Source: Fragum whitleyi
Lineage: Eukaryota > Mollusca > Bivalvia > Cardiida > Cardiidae
Assembly: GCA_948146395.1 (NCBI GenBank)
Contig: OX411546.1
Location: 24,344,449-24,408,448 of the forward strand
DNA length: 64,000 nucleotides
Direction of reading: 5' to 3'
The notes beneath the pieces are model-generated. The model saw only the letters and a list, made by a program, of their open reading frames with translations, was not told the DNA's origin and searched no databases. The position numbers and the translations under genes are program-made. Shown here piece after piece: positions 35,079-46,905 of the stretch. Each line of letters opens with the position of its first letter. Position 1 is the first letter of the stretch.

Positions 35079-35423
35079 TATAGTTAAAAAAATCATGAAA
35101 TTGACAATGACTGTGAATAATTTTGAAAAGATTTTGTTATAATACGCTGAGAACCAGTTCTTGCCAACTAACCCAATTCACGCTAAAGATAGAAAGAAAA
35201 CCATTCTTAATTAAAAATCCTAATCGATACTTGCTAATGAAAACAATGAATGATTTGTACGACTTGAATGACGTTATGAAAATCTGTGAACGATTCTGTT
35301 TCACTTTTGACAGATTCTGAATGGCTTGAGTGACTGTTTGAAATGCATGAATGGAGCGTTGTGTGAGCGATAGGAATGATTTAGAAAAGGATGGGTGCCA
35401 ATTTCGTGATGTTTTCAACTGTA
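35079..35423 (-). mobile_element. MITE family A, copy 12, internally deleted
   Basis: Left end TAGTTAAAAAAATCATGAAA, right end TGCCAATTTCGTGATGTTTT followed by CAACTGTA. The central GGGAGGTAAT palindrome is absent. Confidence 0.7.
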
Positions 35424-36500
35424 CATCGACAATTAATTTTGATTTCAAATTATTTTCATCAAAGATCAATATTATTGTCTTCTGGAAATGAAGCGCATGG
35501 AAACTTCCAGATTCGGTAGGATTAATCAACATAACTAAAAATGTAAGAATTGACAATTTTAAAACTACATAGAAATATTTGAAACAGAGATTCGATTCGG
35601 CAGACCAACTGGGGTACATTTTCAATTACCTGTATATAGATAAAGCTTGCTTTAAAGCCGCTCTGTCACAGATTAGGAAAATGTGATTTTTAAAAATTTT
35701 CGTAAAATCAATCGGAAGTAACGATCTCATCATGTTGAAGCCTTTAAAATAATAAGATTCAATCTGGTAATGCATGGAAAGAAAGACAGATATTCCTGAA
35801 TTTAGCGAAATTCATTCTGACAATAAAGCAACTTATTATGCCTAAAAAATAATTCTTTAATTTCTAGCCAACTATTTTTTCATGTGCATTCTGCATGTTT
35901 GTCTTATTCAATTATAGATAAAGGTAAAAGTATTTGACAGCTGTAAGGTCATATCAAAACGAGCAAAAATGAAAGATTATTCACGGAAAAGAACGATTTT
36001 GAAATTTATAGACTGGAAATCAATAGACTGGATCTCTTACTGATCTTGCCGTTCGAAAAAATAAGTTACAAAATTATTGAAATATGTTGTTTAAAGTGCC
36101 AATGCCCTCAGACTATCCTTAATCATCTAAAAATACACACATTTCTAAATTTAAGCGCAAGTTTTTATTTTTTCATTGAAAAACTGTGAAAGAGTAGCTT
36201 TAAAATATTGCACAATTTTCATTTCCCCAACGACGGTACAAATCTAGCATTGGTGGCTATTTGCTACATTATTGAACTTATGAATAATTCTTGCTGTCTA
36301 TTATTCGGGTATGTACTTTGCAACTTATTTCTTACAGACGAATCGTTTTTAAAAGGACACATATTAAATTTCAAGTTCAAATATATCCGTTTTTGATAAT
36401 CACAAACTCCAGTCTGAATTATATTCAAAGTTTAGAAAGAACTGGATGGTCGTTAAACTTAAAGGGCGTTTTACCCCCAACCGGTGGAATTAAAATTTTG
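35424..36500. other. Gene-free stretch
   Basis: AT-rich sequence without supported genes or repeats. Confidence 0.45.
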
Positions 36501-37031
36501 TACAGTCAACAACGTCGTGAAACTAACAAGATGAATGATTTTGAATGGTTTTGGAATGGAATTGAACTGAGTGTGTGGAGCGAGTTTTGAGTGAATTTGC
36601 TTGAAGGTAATCAAATATCGCAAATTTTGTTCAGAATGAACAAAATTCGTGATATTTATTACATCCCTTTTATGAAATATGAATACAAAATCTATAAACA
36701 GTGTCCTATTTCTTAAAGAACCTATCAGATGCTTACCTTTTCTATTATGTCACGGATATCGCGATTTTTTTTCTAGTTAAAATAATTTTGAATAAAGTTG
36801 TTGTTATATGTTTTGAGTGGGTTTGGAGCGTTTTTGAATGGTTTGACTGGGTGTTTCGAGTGAATAGATGGCGCGCTGAGAGAGTGATTTAGAATGGTTT
36901 TGATCGAGATGAACAAAATTAGCGATATTGGATTACCTCCGACTTAATTAACTAAAAACTCGCTCCACACACTCGTTTTATAATATTTCAAAATCATTTA
37001 TCTTGTCAAATTCTCGATGCTGTTGACTGTA
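36501..37031. mobile_element. Chimeric MITE A with the right end at both termini
   Basis: The left terminus (TACAGTCAACAACGTCGTGA then ACAAGATGAATGATTTTG) is the reversed right end of the family. The element runs through the palindrome at 36600-36668 and the reversed left half to GATTTTGATCGAGATGAAC at about 36914. It then switches to a plus-oriented right half (AAAATTAGCGATATTGGATT ... TGTTGACTGTA). Confidence 0.75.
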
Positions 37032-37034
37032 TCT

Positions 37035-37345
37035 TAACATAACCTAAATAGGTAGATTTAGCGCGTTGAGCCGTGAAATCTTCTTTTAACGGTTAAATTC
37101 CTGTGCTATTCTTTCAAAAAAAGATGAAAACAGGTTTACACAATACCTAAAAATGATAAAATTTACCTTTCAAATAAACGTTTTGTTTGTCTAATATCGT
37201 AAGGTTTACACGTTCATGTACTTTCAAAATTGGAAAGGAGTTATCACGTTCAATTCTTATCGTATGCTTTTTCAAGTATACCCGATATACCCATGGTAAT
37301 GGACTCAACGCCTACATCAGAGCTCAGTTTTGAAAATACACCTAT
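37035..37345. repeat. Dispersed repeat J, copy 1
   Basis: Shares AAGTATACCCGATATACCCATGG-type sequence, TAATGGACTC and CAGAGCTCAGTTTTGAAAAT with 44960-45525. Earlier segments (TAACGGTTAAATTCCTGTGC, CATGTACTTTCA) are alignable but diverged. Confidence 0.7.
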
Positions 37346-37353
37346 AGAGATGA

Positions 37354-37515
37354 TTAAGATAGTGGACCCATAATAGTTCCGCTTGTTTCGGAAATAATGA
37401 AATTTAACAGTGTTGACCGAGGTTTCCTAATGATTTTCATTAGAAAACCTTGGTCAACATTATGAAAGTTATGAGCGCCGAAATGTTGCGGATCTATTAC
37501 GGTTCCACTACCTTA
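37354..37515. mobile_element. Fold-back MITE family B, copy 4
   Basis: TTAAGATAGTGGACCCATAA pairs with TTACGGTTCCACTACCTTAA. The centre is TTTCCTAATGATTTTCATTA. It lies just 3' of repeat J. Confidence 0.88.
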
Positions 37516-37633
37516 AGAGTTATGTAACATTATACAGACGGCAGCCTGTCTCTAACAATGGATCCTTAATGACGGTTAATTTCGGACTAAAACAGATATT
37601 AGATAAATTGTATTCAAAGAACACAAATAAATT

Positions 37634-38291
37634 GATTGTGTAATAATAAACACGGTTACGATACATCATTTTCTCTTCAAGTTTGAGATAAAATATAATT
37701 CAAACACACGTATCTATCTGAGCATACGGTTAGTCACATCGTGAAATTGACATCCATCTCATTCAAAACAACTCTAAATTGCTCACACAGCGCTCAATTC
37801 ATTAATTCCAAACACTCACTCAATCCATTCAAAAATGCTCCAAAATCACTTAAAAGATAAGATCTACAACTATAATGAAAATATATAAAGCTATAGTAAA
37901 ATCGCGATTTCATTGACATATTTGAACTTTTAAGCGCCTGATCGGTTCTCGAAGAGATGGAGAACTATTAACAGAACCCGTTTTTATTGATATTTTATCA
38001 AAGGGAGGTAATTGATATAGCTAATTTTGTTCATCTTGAAAGAAAAAAAAAATAGAGTTTTTTTATTACTTCCATTGAATCTCACTCAAGTCTCGCTACA
38101 CACACTTGTTCAATTTCATTCCGAAATCATTCATCTTGTCAATTTCACGATGTTCTTAACTGTATTAGAGATATTGTTTTCAAAACGCCCAAAGATTTGA
38201 TTGTGTAATAAGAAAAATGATTACGAAACATTTTTTTGTTTTTCAAGTTTGAAATAAAATGTAATTCAAACACACGTATCTATCTGAGCAC
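37634..38291. repeat. Direct repeats of about 95 bp flanking a MITE
   Basis: 37634-37734 and 38199-38295 share GATTGTGTAATAA, TTCAAGTTTGA and TAATTCAAACACACGTATCT followed by ATCTGAGCA. The MITE at 37735-38164 starts at the very end of the first copy. Confidence 0.8.
37735..38164 (+). mobile_element. MITE family A, copy 13
   Basis: Starts TACGGTTAGTCACATCGTGA and ends TTGTCAATTTCACGATGTTC followed by TTAACTGTA. The internal palindrome (38004-38075) is damaged by an A-rich stretch. Confidence 0.83.
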
Positions 38292-38665
38292 AACAGCATT
38301 CCCATAATTAAGGAGAGAAAAAATATATTATGAATACCTTTGTTAGACATGTAGTTTTTCCACTGGCACTAAATCAATCACAAATAACCGTTTAGATAAT
38401 CATTTGCGTTTGTTTTCAATCTCAACTAAATCTGTCGCACTAATGCTGATTTATTGAACTCTAAGGTACTCTAACCATATGTCAGATAACCACATTCATG
38501 TTTATAGGCTGCGAAACATATTTATGACAAGATTTCAACGCGAGATTTATCGACAATTATCGAGATTCTGCGAGTGTCTGTGACAGGTGGAGAATCACTT
38601 TTCTTTAAACAATTTTACAAAAATTGACGTAATACAAATTCTCGAACTTATAGGTTACCGCATTT

Positions 38666-39355
38666 TTAGCTCACCTGATCACGAAGTGCACATAGTGAGC
38701 TATTGTGATAGAGCTGTGTCCGTCGTCCGGTCGTCCGTCAACATCTTGTGTGCATCATAGAGGCCAAAGAGTTATAATGTTCGTCTCCTTTAAATCTCGG
38801 TTAAGTTCGAAATTGGGTAAAGTTGGGTCAAAAATGGGGTCAAGGGGTCAGGGATCCCCAAAAAACCCTGTGTGCAATCTAGAGGCCGAATTTTTGGCCC
38901 AAATGTCTTGAAACTTGGTCATAATATTTGTCTCCATCAAATCTCGGTTAAGTTTAAAATTGTGTCAAGTGGAGTAAAAAAGGGGATCAAGGGGTCAAAC
39001 CTAAGAAAAACCTTGTATGCACTGTAGAGGCCACATTTTTGGCCCGAATGTCATGAAACTTTGTCATAATTTTTGTCACTATCAAATCTGGGTCAAGTTC
39101 GAAATTGGGTAAAGTGGGATCAAATTTGGCTAGTCGTGTCAAATCTTAGAAAAGCCTTGTGGCCTTATTTTTGGCAATTATTGGTAACATATTCGACTCA
39201 AATGTCTTAAAATATAATCGAAATTTTGTCTTTTGATATCTCGGACTTTTGTTGAGCCTGTCATGAATTTCACAAAAGTAGTTTTGACACTTTGCCGCCT
39301 TTGTCAACTTAATGCCTCAGGTGAGCGCTTAAGGGCCAATGGTCCTCTTGTTTTT
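38666..39355 (+). mobile_element. AGCTCA-type non-autonomous element, complete
   Basis: Left end TTTTTAGCTCACCTGATCAC, right end CTCAGGTGAGCGCTTAAGGG ... GGTCCTCTTGTTTTT. CACCTGA near one end and TCAGGTG near the other are inverted. The interior holds about three diverged units of 120-145 bp marked by TGTGCA..TAGAGGCC, TTTTTGGCCC and CATCAAATCTCGGTTAAGTT (near 38750, 38869 and 39014). No protein is encoded. Confidence 0.8.
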
Positions 39356-40245
39356 GATGTTTCGTGAAGATTGTTGAGAAAATACCAGTAGCTGATTACT
39401 TGGTAATTTTACTGCCAAGCCAGTGGAATTATTAAAAGATTCACTCATTTCGCCCTGTTTTACGTTGTCTAAGTGGCGGCCAATTATACACATGACGTCA
39501 TATCGTTCCCTCATAAACATATTGTTGAAAGCCGTTTAGTCCTGAAAAAATTAACACTTAGTTTTTTTAGCTCTACCGTCCAAAGGCTAGAATAGTTTGA
39601 GTGATAGTGTGGTTCCCGTCCACGCGCCTGTCTTACCATAAACATTTCTCGTTTAGGCGATAAAGTCCGCAAATTTTGATTTCCTTGAAAATTTTGATCC
39701 GTCTGTAAACACAGAAAAGAGGCATTGTGAATTATCGCTAAAAGTCCTAAGATTACTCCACAGTTAAAATATAGCTCAAAAAGTTGTAACTGCTAAAAAT
39801 ATAGCTTTAAAAGTAGAATAAATAAATAATAAACGAAATGATGAGATCATGACCCAAAATAATCAGGGCAAGATCATAGAAGAGGGTTACAGAAACCACG
39901 TAGGCCGCAAATATCGTGGAAGCATGACAGTGAAATAGCGGCCGTTGTAATGCGCGTTTATGTAATGCCATAGAACTTGCCCGTTAGTGATGAAAAGGGC
40001 GTTAGTGCCGTTCAATACAATATGATGTTACTGTATTTTATTAACCAATCGACACCTTTGTAGACCAAGTTGTGGTCTGTATTTTAAAGTCCCACGTTAT
40101 ATAGCGGTTATCTATGAGCTTCAATTAACAGCATCGAAGAATTTTACAAGTTGAATGACTTTTTAATCAGTTGCCCAGCGATTTTTATTCTCAAATAAAA
40201 AAAAAAAAAAAAAAAGAAAAAAAGAAAGCCCCTGTAAAATCGTAG
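39356..40245. other. Gene-free stretch
   Basis: No recognised gene. A poly-A run lies near 40197-40215. Confidence 0.45.
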
Positions 40246-40400
40246 TTAATAGCGCACTGGCTGCCCAATCTTCAATAGTGTCATGAGTGAGGGCGTTATG
40301 AGTTCAATCTTTGACGACGGCGCACATTTTTTCCGTCATTTATTTCTTATGAATGGGTGGATAATCGTTAAGAGTGAAGCAACTTGTCACTGGGTAAGGA
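40246..40400 (+). mobile_element. Degenerate SINE fragment
   Basis: TTAATAGCGCACTGGCTGCC resembles a decayed head, GTTCAATCTTTGACGACGGC a decayed B box, and TTTATTTCTTATGAATGGGT with GGATAATCGT the start of the family body. Confidence 0.5.
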
Positions 40401-41128
40401 TGCATTACTGCACATCACCTGTACGCGCCAACGCATTAACGGGCAGTATATCTTTAGCGAAATATCGGATATTTTGACAGTTTAATGATTTATATTTATG
40501 TGTGAAAACGCTGGACATCCGGTAGTGGTTAAGTCGGATTTTTGTCGATAGTTGGGTTCGATTGTGCAGGAATTGAGAAACTCGGACCCAATTTAAGTGT
40601 GTGTGTGTGTGTGTGGGGGGGGGGGGGGGTCATTTCAGTATTCCAGAAAGTCGGAGGGTTCAGAAATCGGTCTGGACCTCCAGTTTTTTTTATGTATCGG
40701 AGCCCCGGTACAAGTCAAATAACCAAGTTGACCATCAAAGCATTCAAGTATGATTCTTTTCTTAAATTATCTTACATATTACATGTAATAGATTTTCACT
40801 ATTTTGGTATATTTCTATGTATTTTGGTATTTTCGATTAATGTCAGTATTTATGTATATTCTGGTATTTCCATACACCACATTTAACTGATAGCCTATTA
40901 TCGATAGATCTAGGGGAAGAAAGCAAGCCGCGTTTGTTGAGTGACCTCCCTGAGACCAGTGTGATAAAAAAATAGGCGAATCACCCGAAAAACATACGCG
41001 TGTAAAAAAAATCGAGTGGTCGAATTTTTTTCTTTACGTTGTCTGCATTTTGTAAAGAGTCCTTGTATCATGCAATTTTCAGAATGCAACGTTGCTTGAT
41101 AGAGACAAGTCATGAAAAATAGTAAATT

Positions 41129-41203
41129 GGAACTTAGACTGGTTCTACTGTCGACTCATGTATGAAGCCTTTTATGATAGTCGACAGAGGGACCAGTCTA
41201 ATT
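41129..41203. repeat. Fold-back repeat K
   Basis: TTAGACTGGTTCTACTGTCG pairs with CGACAGAGGGACCAGTCTAA around ACTCATGTATGAAGCC. A GT-run and G-run lie nearby at 40599-40630. Confidence 0.7.
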
Positions 41204-41443
41204 GGAGCTAAGTGCGAACTACTTTTTTGCAAGGATACTAAGCTCAATGAAGATCGTACTTGATTTGGTTTTTCACACTCAATAACGTGGCGAAACGCTG
41301 TCATCAAATATGTATCAACTCAAGGATAGCGTAAAAGTCATAGTAGAAACGAACAAACGCATTTGACGTGGGGATATCGTCATACAAACCTGTAGGACTT
41401 GAAAATCGTATAAGAAGCGTACACAACGGCATATTGGTGGTGA

Positions 41444-41883
41444 TACAGTTAATTACATCGTGAAATTGACATTCATCACAATCAAAACCATTCTAAATCG
41501 CTCACTCAGCGCTCCATTTATTCATTCCAAACACCCCCCAAACCATTAAAAAACGCTCCCAACTCACTGTAAAACATATAACAACAAACCTCGTTCAATA
41601 TATAAATAGCTGGGAAAAAAATCGAGCTTACACTTAAAAAATTGAAATTGTAAGGGTCTGATTAGATCTTGAAGAAATAGGAAGCTATTTAAAGAACATA
41701 TATGCAATTTTTTAAACGGGTGTAATTAATATCGCTTATTTTGTTCATCCTGAACAAAATTTGCGATATTGGATTACCTCCCATTAAATTCACTCAAAAT
41801 TCGCTCCACAAACTCATTCAATTTCATTCCAAAACCATTCCAAAATCATTCATCTTGTCAATTTCACGATGTTGTTAATTGTA
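41444..41883 (+). mobile_element. MITE family A, copy 14 (best-preserved reference)
   Basis: Starts TACAGTTAATTACATCGTGA and ends TTGTCAATTTCACGATGTTG followed by TTAATTGTA. The palindrome ATATCGCTTATTTTGTTCAT / GAACAAAATTTGCGATATTG lies at 41731-41780. It shows the order used here: TIR, CATTCA-rich arm, palindrome, CTCATTCAATTTCATTCC arm, TIR. Confidence 0.9.
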
Positions 41884-42307
41884 GCATTTTTCCGCGTCGA
41901 AAAATGGGTGAAAAAAACAAAAAAAAACAACAAACTGCCCGACTTTGACGTTGCTTAATCAGACTATTTGTGGTAGGGTCGTGGTGGCGCCCGGGTGGGG
42001 GGGGGGGGCGTAGAATGAGAGAGGATGATAGTTTAAGGTTTTCTATCCATAAGGGAAAATCGATCTCGGCATTACTCGCTTATTTCAAATGAAGTCTTTT
42101 TCAATTTAGGCGGAAGACAATGACGTTGCAATTTCGCCATCGATTACGTTATTATGGTGCTTAAATATAACAAGTGTCTATTCATGGAGTTATTGCCTTA
42201 AAACGGTTCAGTATCTAAAATTAAGTGTTAAATATTCTCCCTGTATTTTGTTTACAAAATTCTAATTATTATGATCAGGAACAGAGTTGAATTTGTAAGC
42301 CTGTATC

Positions 42308-42454
42308 CTCTCTTCTTCTTCTTCTTCTTCTTCTTCTTCTTCTTCTTCTTCTTCTTCTTCTTCTTCTTCTCCTCCCCCTTCTTCTTCTTCTTCTTCTTCT
42401 TCTTCTTCTTCTCCCTCCTCTTCGTCTTCTTCTACTACTTCTTCTTCTTCTTCA
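42308..42454. repeat. (TTC)n microsatellite
   Basis: About 145 bp of CTT units with short CCT interruptions. The Phe- and Glu-rich frames on the two strands are artefacts. Confidence 0.95.
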
Positions 42455-42667
42455 TAACGCTGGAAATGCATCGCATACCTAGCCTCTAGAATTTATAATT
42501 TCGCGTAAATATCCTGTACGACGGGTGGATACAGTCGATATTGCTCGAGCGACCACGTCTATTTAGCAACCAATTTTAATAAGCAACCACGAAAAAGTCC
42601 TTTCACTGTAAGCAACATCTGTGAAAAGAGGACATTCTTAACGAAATATTGGTAATTATTGAATCTT

Positions 42668-42733
42668 ATGTTGTTGGAGCCCATTAGAATCGTCTAAATA
42701 AAACGATTCTAATGGGTTCGAACATCATGGGAT
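42668..42733. repeat. Fold-back repeat L
   Basis: GAGCCCATTAGAATCGT pairs with ACGATTCTAATGGGTTC around CTAAATAAA. Pairing extends to TATGTTGTT / AACATCATG. Confidence 0.75.
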
Positions 42734-44959
42734 TCAGTATGACTTGACCTGTCACATTTATCACGATATTTTGTATTAAGCGACCATTCCAATAAACGAT
42801 CGCTGTTGGTGGTCCCTTTTTTGGTCTTGTTACACACAAGTTTTACTGCATTTGTAACCCTAGCAGGATGAGGACAAGTAGGCCAAGAAAGGAGAAACAG
42901 ACGAGAGAAAGACCATACTCCATTCGCAGGATTTAATTGAAATGAATTCTGTTAAAAGAAACCTATTTATAATATGACTTACGTAGCGGGAGTGAAATAA
43001 CCCCGCTGAATATTTTTTGATATTACACGGGTGTTAATACACAAGTGGAAAAACTATGCAAATAAGCTCAAAGCGAATAGCAACGCAATAACGTAACCCC
43101 AAAATGACGTCAGATTTAAACAGCGTTATAAGTTTCGCGGAAAATTGAAATGATTGATTTCAAGAATTTTGACAATTTTTGGTGACAATTCGGGTCATAT
43201 TATAAATGGAATATCAAATTTGCGCTCATGAAATACCGAATATTAAACTCATCATCTAAAACAGATTAGTCTTTGTCCTACATTATCATCCAATCAAAAG
43301 GCTGGATTTTCAATTTTTTTGAAGGTTTATTTTCCATAAACTTTCCAGCCAAGGTTTATTTTGATCATTATTTCATTTAAACGTCAAGGTTTATTTGTTA
43401 TTCCACGCATGCGTACAGACTAGAAACTACCCCTTCATAAATATGCAATGACCATGTGATAATTACAGGTGAAAATCGTAAAACTCGTGCATATATTGTA
43501 TAACGAATATTCTATGTAGACTTTGATCTGGCATGGCGTGGATTACCATGTCAAATCTGTTATGGAACGACGACTTTTCTACTTGCCTGTACATTTATTC
43601 AAGAAAAGTAACGCTAACTAATAAGATCTAGATCTAATTGAACAGTGCAATAGATTCTATACTTCTTTCTTAACGCTTATTCCAATAAACTTCTCGTTTA
43701 ATTACCTTTGACCCCTTCCTAAATTTGGCCAAATCTCGTTTCATGATCGGCTATAGATGAGGCGTATTATTGTCCACCAAAATTAACAAGGACAAATTAA
43801 TTTAGTTGATGACACAAGAAAACGCCCACGAAGTGGGGACATTGCATATGCATATATCTAAGGTTTGGTGGACTGTATAACATCTTTTTTTTTGTCAACA
43901 GAATAGTATAATATGCTTAGTCCTTAGTCCTTAGATTGCCCTTCATACATACTTTCGTAAACAATTACTGGCACATTTAATCAATAAAGAGACTTTATAT
44001 TACAAACGATAATACGATACTTTCGAAGTAACATGCAACACAGAGTGAAATAGTATCAGATTATCGTTCATCTATATTGTCAGGTAAATAAAACAAAATT
44101 TCATATTTATCTTCGGTAATGGCTTTTTATAAAGACTCAATATTTGCGTGCATATTTCAACAACTCCATATTTGGAAAAAGAGGGGCGTTTACTTGTAAT
44201 AAATGTATCTGGCTTATTTCCTTTAAATCGTGCAATATGATGTCAATAATTAAAAAGGCGGGAAAAAGACTAAGTCAGTTAAACGCTAATAATTAAAAAT
44301 CAAACGATTTAAACAGCCTCAGTCGGTCGCTACGCTCCCTCCTTTCGGCTGTTTAAATCGTTTAATTTTCAATTATTAGCGTTTAACTATTACTAAGAAC
44401 TCGGAGCAGTCTCGTTCTTATCGGTTAATAAATGACTCGTTAAATAAATTCGGTATTCAATGACCACTCATTCAATATCCTCTTTTTAGTCTTTGTCCTA
44501 CTTTATCATCCAATCAGAATGCTGGATTTTTAAATTTTTTGATGGTTTATTTTCCATAAACTACCCAGCTTAGGTTTATTTTGATCATTATTTCATTTAA
44601 ACGTCAAGGTTTATTTGTTATACCACGCATGCGCACATACTAAACTCTACCCCCTCATTAATATACAACGAGCACGTGAAAAGTAAAGGAGAAAATCGTA
44701 AGTCACGTGCATATGTTGCATTCCCCACATTCTACACTGATTTGGACCTGGTTGGGTGACCCGGTCTGACTATTTTGTTTGCATATGGTTTTACCCCGAT
44801 TTCAACCTTATTGCAGTTATATCGCAATGGCTGGTGTACCTACCCATGGTTGGGTCGCTTACTAAACATTTATGATTTTTTTTGCTTCTGTATGTAGCTA
44901 GAAACTTTTTTTATGGTTTTATTAAAAATTTCTTTGTCTATGTGTAAACAGACTAGTAT

Positions 44960-45525
44960 CCCATAGGAAGATTTTGTGAGGTGATCCGTGAACACTACTT
45001 TTAACCGTTAGATTTCCGTGCCATATTTTCGAAATAGATATGACAGGTTTGGATAACTCAATAAAAAAGGGAACAATTTATCTTTCAAAGGAAAGTTATT
45101 GCTAGTCCGTATATAGCACATATATATAGTATATAGTCCGTTATAGCAAGGTTCACTCACTACATGTACTTTCATTTTTAGAGTGAATGGTTTGATTTTG
45201 ATTTGAATTGGGGTTTTACGTCGCTTTCAACAATCTCTCAGTTATTTCGCGACGACTGGAGCACCTAACGATGGATTCCTGGTATTTCTCACACCAGTAC
45301 CACCACATCCCTTTCCTAGCCTCCAGTTGCTATTCCACATAGGTTTACGATTATCTACCCATTGGTGGAAGACAAATGTCGGAAAGGATAAGTGCCGCGG
45401 CCGGTTTTAGAGTGAATGGATCAGGTTAAATTCCTATCATATAATGTTAAGATACCCGATATACCCATGGTAATGGACTCGGCGTCTACGTCAGAGCTCA
45501 GTTTTGAAAATACACCTATAGTAGG
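44960..45525. repeat. Dispersed repeat J, copy 2 (inside locus M)
   Basis: Matches 37035-37345: TTTTAACCGTTAGATTTCCG at the start, and GATACCCGATATACCCATGG with CAGAGCTCAGTTTTGAAAAT at the end. Split by the SINE at 45191-45404. Confidence 0.7.
45191..45404 (-). mobile_element. 5'-truncated SINE with 15-bp target duplication
   Basis: Minus-strand family body (plus-strand words GGGTTTTACGTCGCTTTCAA, GACTGGAGCACCTAACGATG, CTAGCCTCCAGTTGC) ending AAGTGCCGCGGCCGG, with the tRNA head missing. The 15-bp direct repeat TTTTAGAGTGAATGG flanks it at 45176-45190 and 45405-45419. That is the hallmark of target-primed reverse transcription. Confidence 0.9.
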
Positions 45526-46604
45526 CCCTTCGCTGACAATGACCATATTTGGGTTGGTGTTGTATATAAGAAAATTTGTTGATTAACAATTACTGGTACA
45601 ATCAATCAAATTCAATATACTATCTTTTAATGACATCTGATATCGTGAATCATTTATTCTTGTGAAAGTTCTTGTAATACAGAGTGGTCACATATGTTCG
45701 TTCATCTATTGTCGGGTTAATAAAAACAAACAATACTGCACCTTTTATCATCGGTAATAGCGATTTCGAAAGCCTCGGTATTTACGTGCATATTTCAACA
45801 ATACCATATTTGGAAAGAGGAGGCGTTCACTTGTAATAAATTCAACCGGCTTATTCCGTGTAAATCGTGCGAGATGCTGTCAATAATATCAAGCGCGAGA
45901 AAAAGACTAAGTAATAGTTAAACGCTAATAATTGAAAATTAAACGATTTAAAAAGCCGAAAGGAGGGAGCGTAGCGACCGACTGAGGCTTTTTAAATCGT
46001 TTAATTTTCAATTATTAGCGTTTAACTGACTTAGTCTTTTTCCCGCGCTTTTTGTTATTGACAGCATATTGCACGATTTACACGGAACAATCCAGTTAAA
46101 TTTATTACAATTAAACGCCCCTCTTTCCAAATAAGGTGTTGGTGAAATATGCATGTAAATACCGAGGCTTTTTAAAGAGCCACTTACGATGATAAAAGAT
46201 GCAGTATTGTTTGTTTTTATTGACCGGAAATAACCTCCGGTCTTTAGATGTACGTAATTCTGACTTGTATCCTCTCTGCATTGTACGTCCTTTTGCAAGA
46301 ATAAACGACTTACGGTATCAAATGTTATAAAAAGATTTTATATTGATAAATTGTGTTAATAAATAATTGATTAACAAAATTGTTCATTTAAAAGGACAAA
46401 TAAACTTAACCTTTCAAAACACAAACTCAATTTTAGTCATTGCCAGAGAAGGGCCTACTAGTGTGCTAATCTGTAAAGACAAAAACATAGACATTTTATC
46501 AATGAAACTATAAAGAGTTTCTCGCTACATACAAAAGCAAATTAGTTCTTAAATGTTTAGTAAGCGATAGCTTTCCAAAATGAATAAGCAGGTACGTAGA
46601 CTAT

Positions 46605-46905
46605 TCATGGTACGATAAGAAATTCGACAAGCTATATCACCAGGCACGACTAGGTCAATGGGCTCAACAGGGCTATCAATCAAGAGGTCGTAAGTTCGAA
46701 ACCTGGGTCGACGAACTTTCATTCTATATTTGACAAAATTCATTATAATATGAGTCACTTGTCTCCCACTTATGGATGTATGTTAAGAAGTACGACTAAG
46801 TGGGATGAACAGCTTGTGGCACGGATAATTGTTGTTGTTGTACTGATGTGAGAAACGACAAGACGGCATGGTTTGGTGCATCGGTCATTGTCATATAAAT
46901 GCAAC
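46605..46905 (+). mobile_element. Diverged SINE copy
   Basis: tRNA-like segment with B-box-like GTTCGAAACCTGGG near 46693. The body is related to the main family (TTGTCTCCCACTTATGGATG, GTTGTTGTTGTACTGATGTG, GAGAAACGACAAGACGGCAT). It sits in the right arm of locus M. Confidence 0.6.

Noticed and set aside
35137..35625. 162-codon minus-strand ORF
   Set aside because: Its second half is a translated family A MITE (FQTVTQAIQN-type products recur wherever the MITE is open).
42262..42489. Poly-Glu / poly-Phe ORFs
   Set aside because: Artefacts of the (TTC)n microsatellite.
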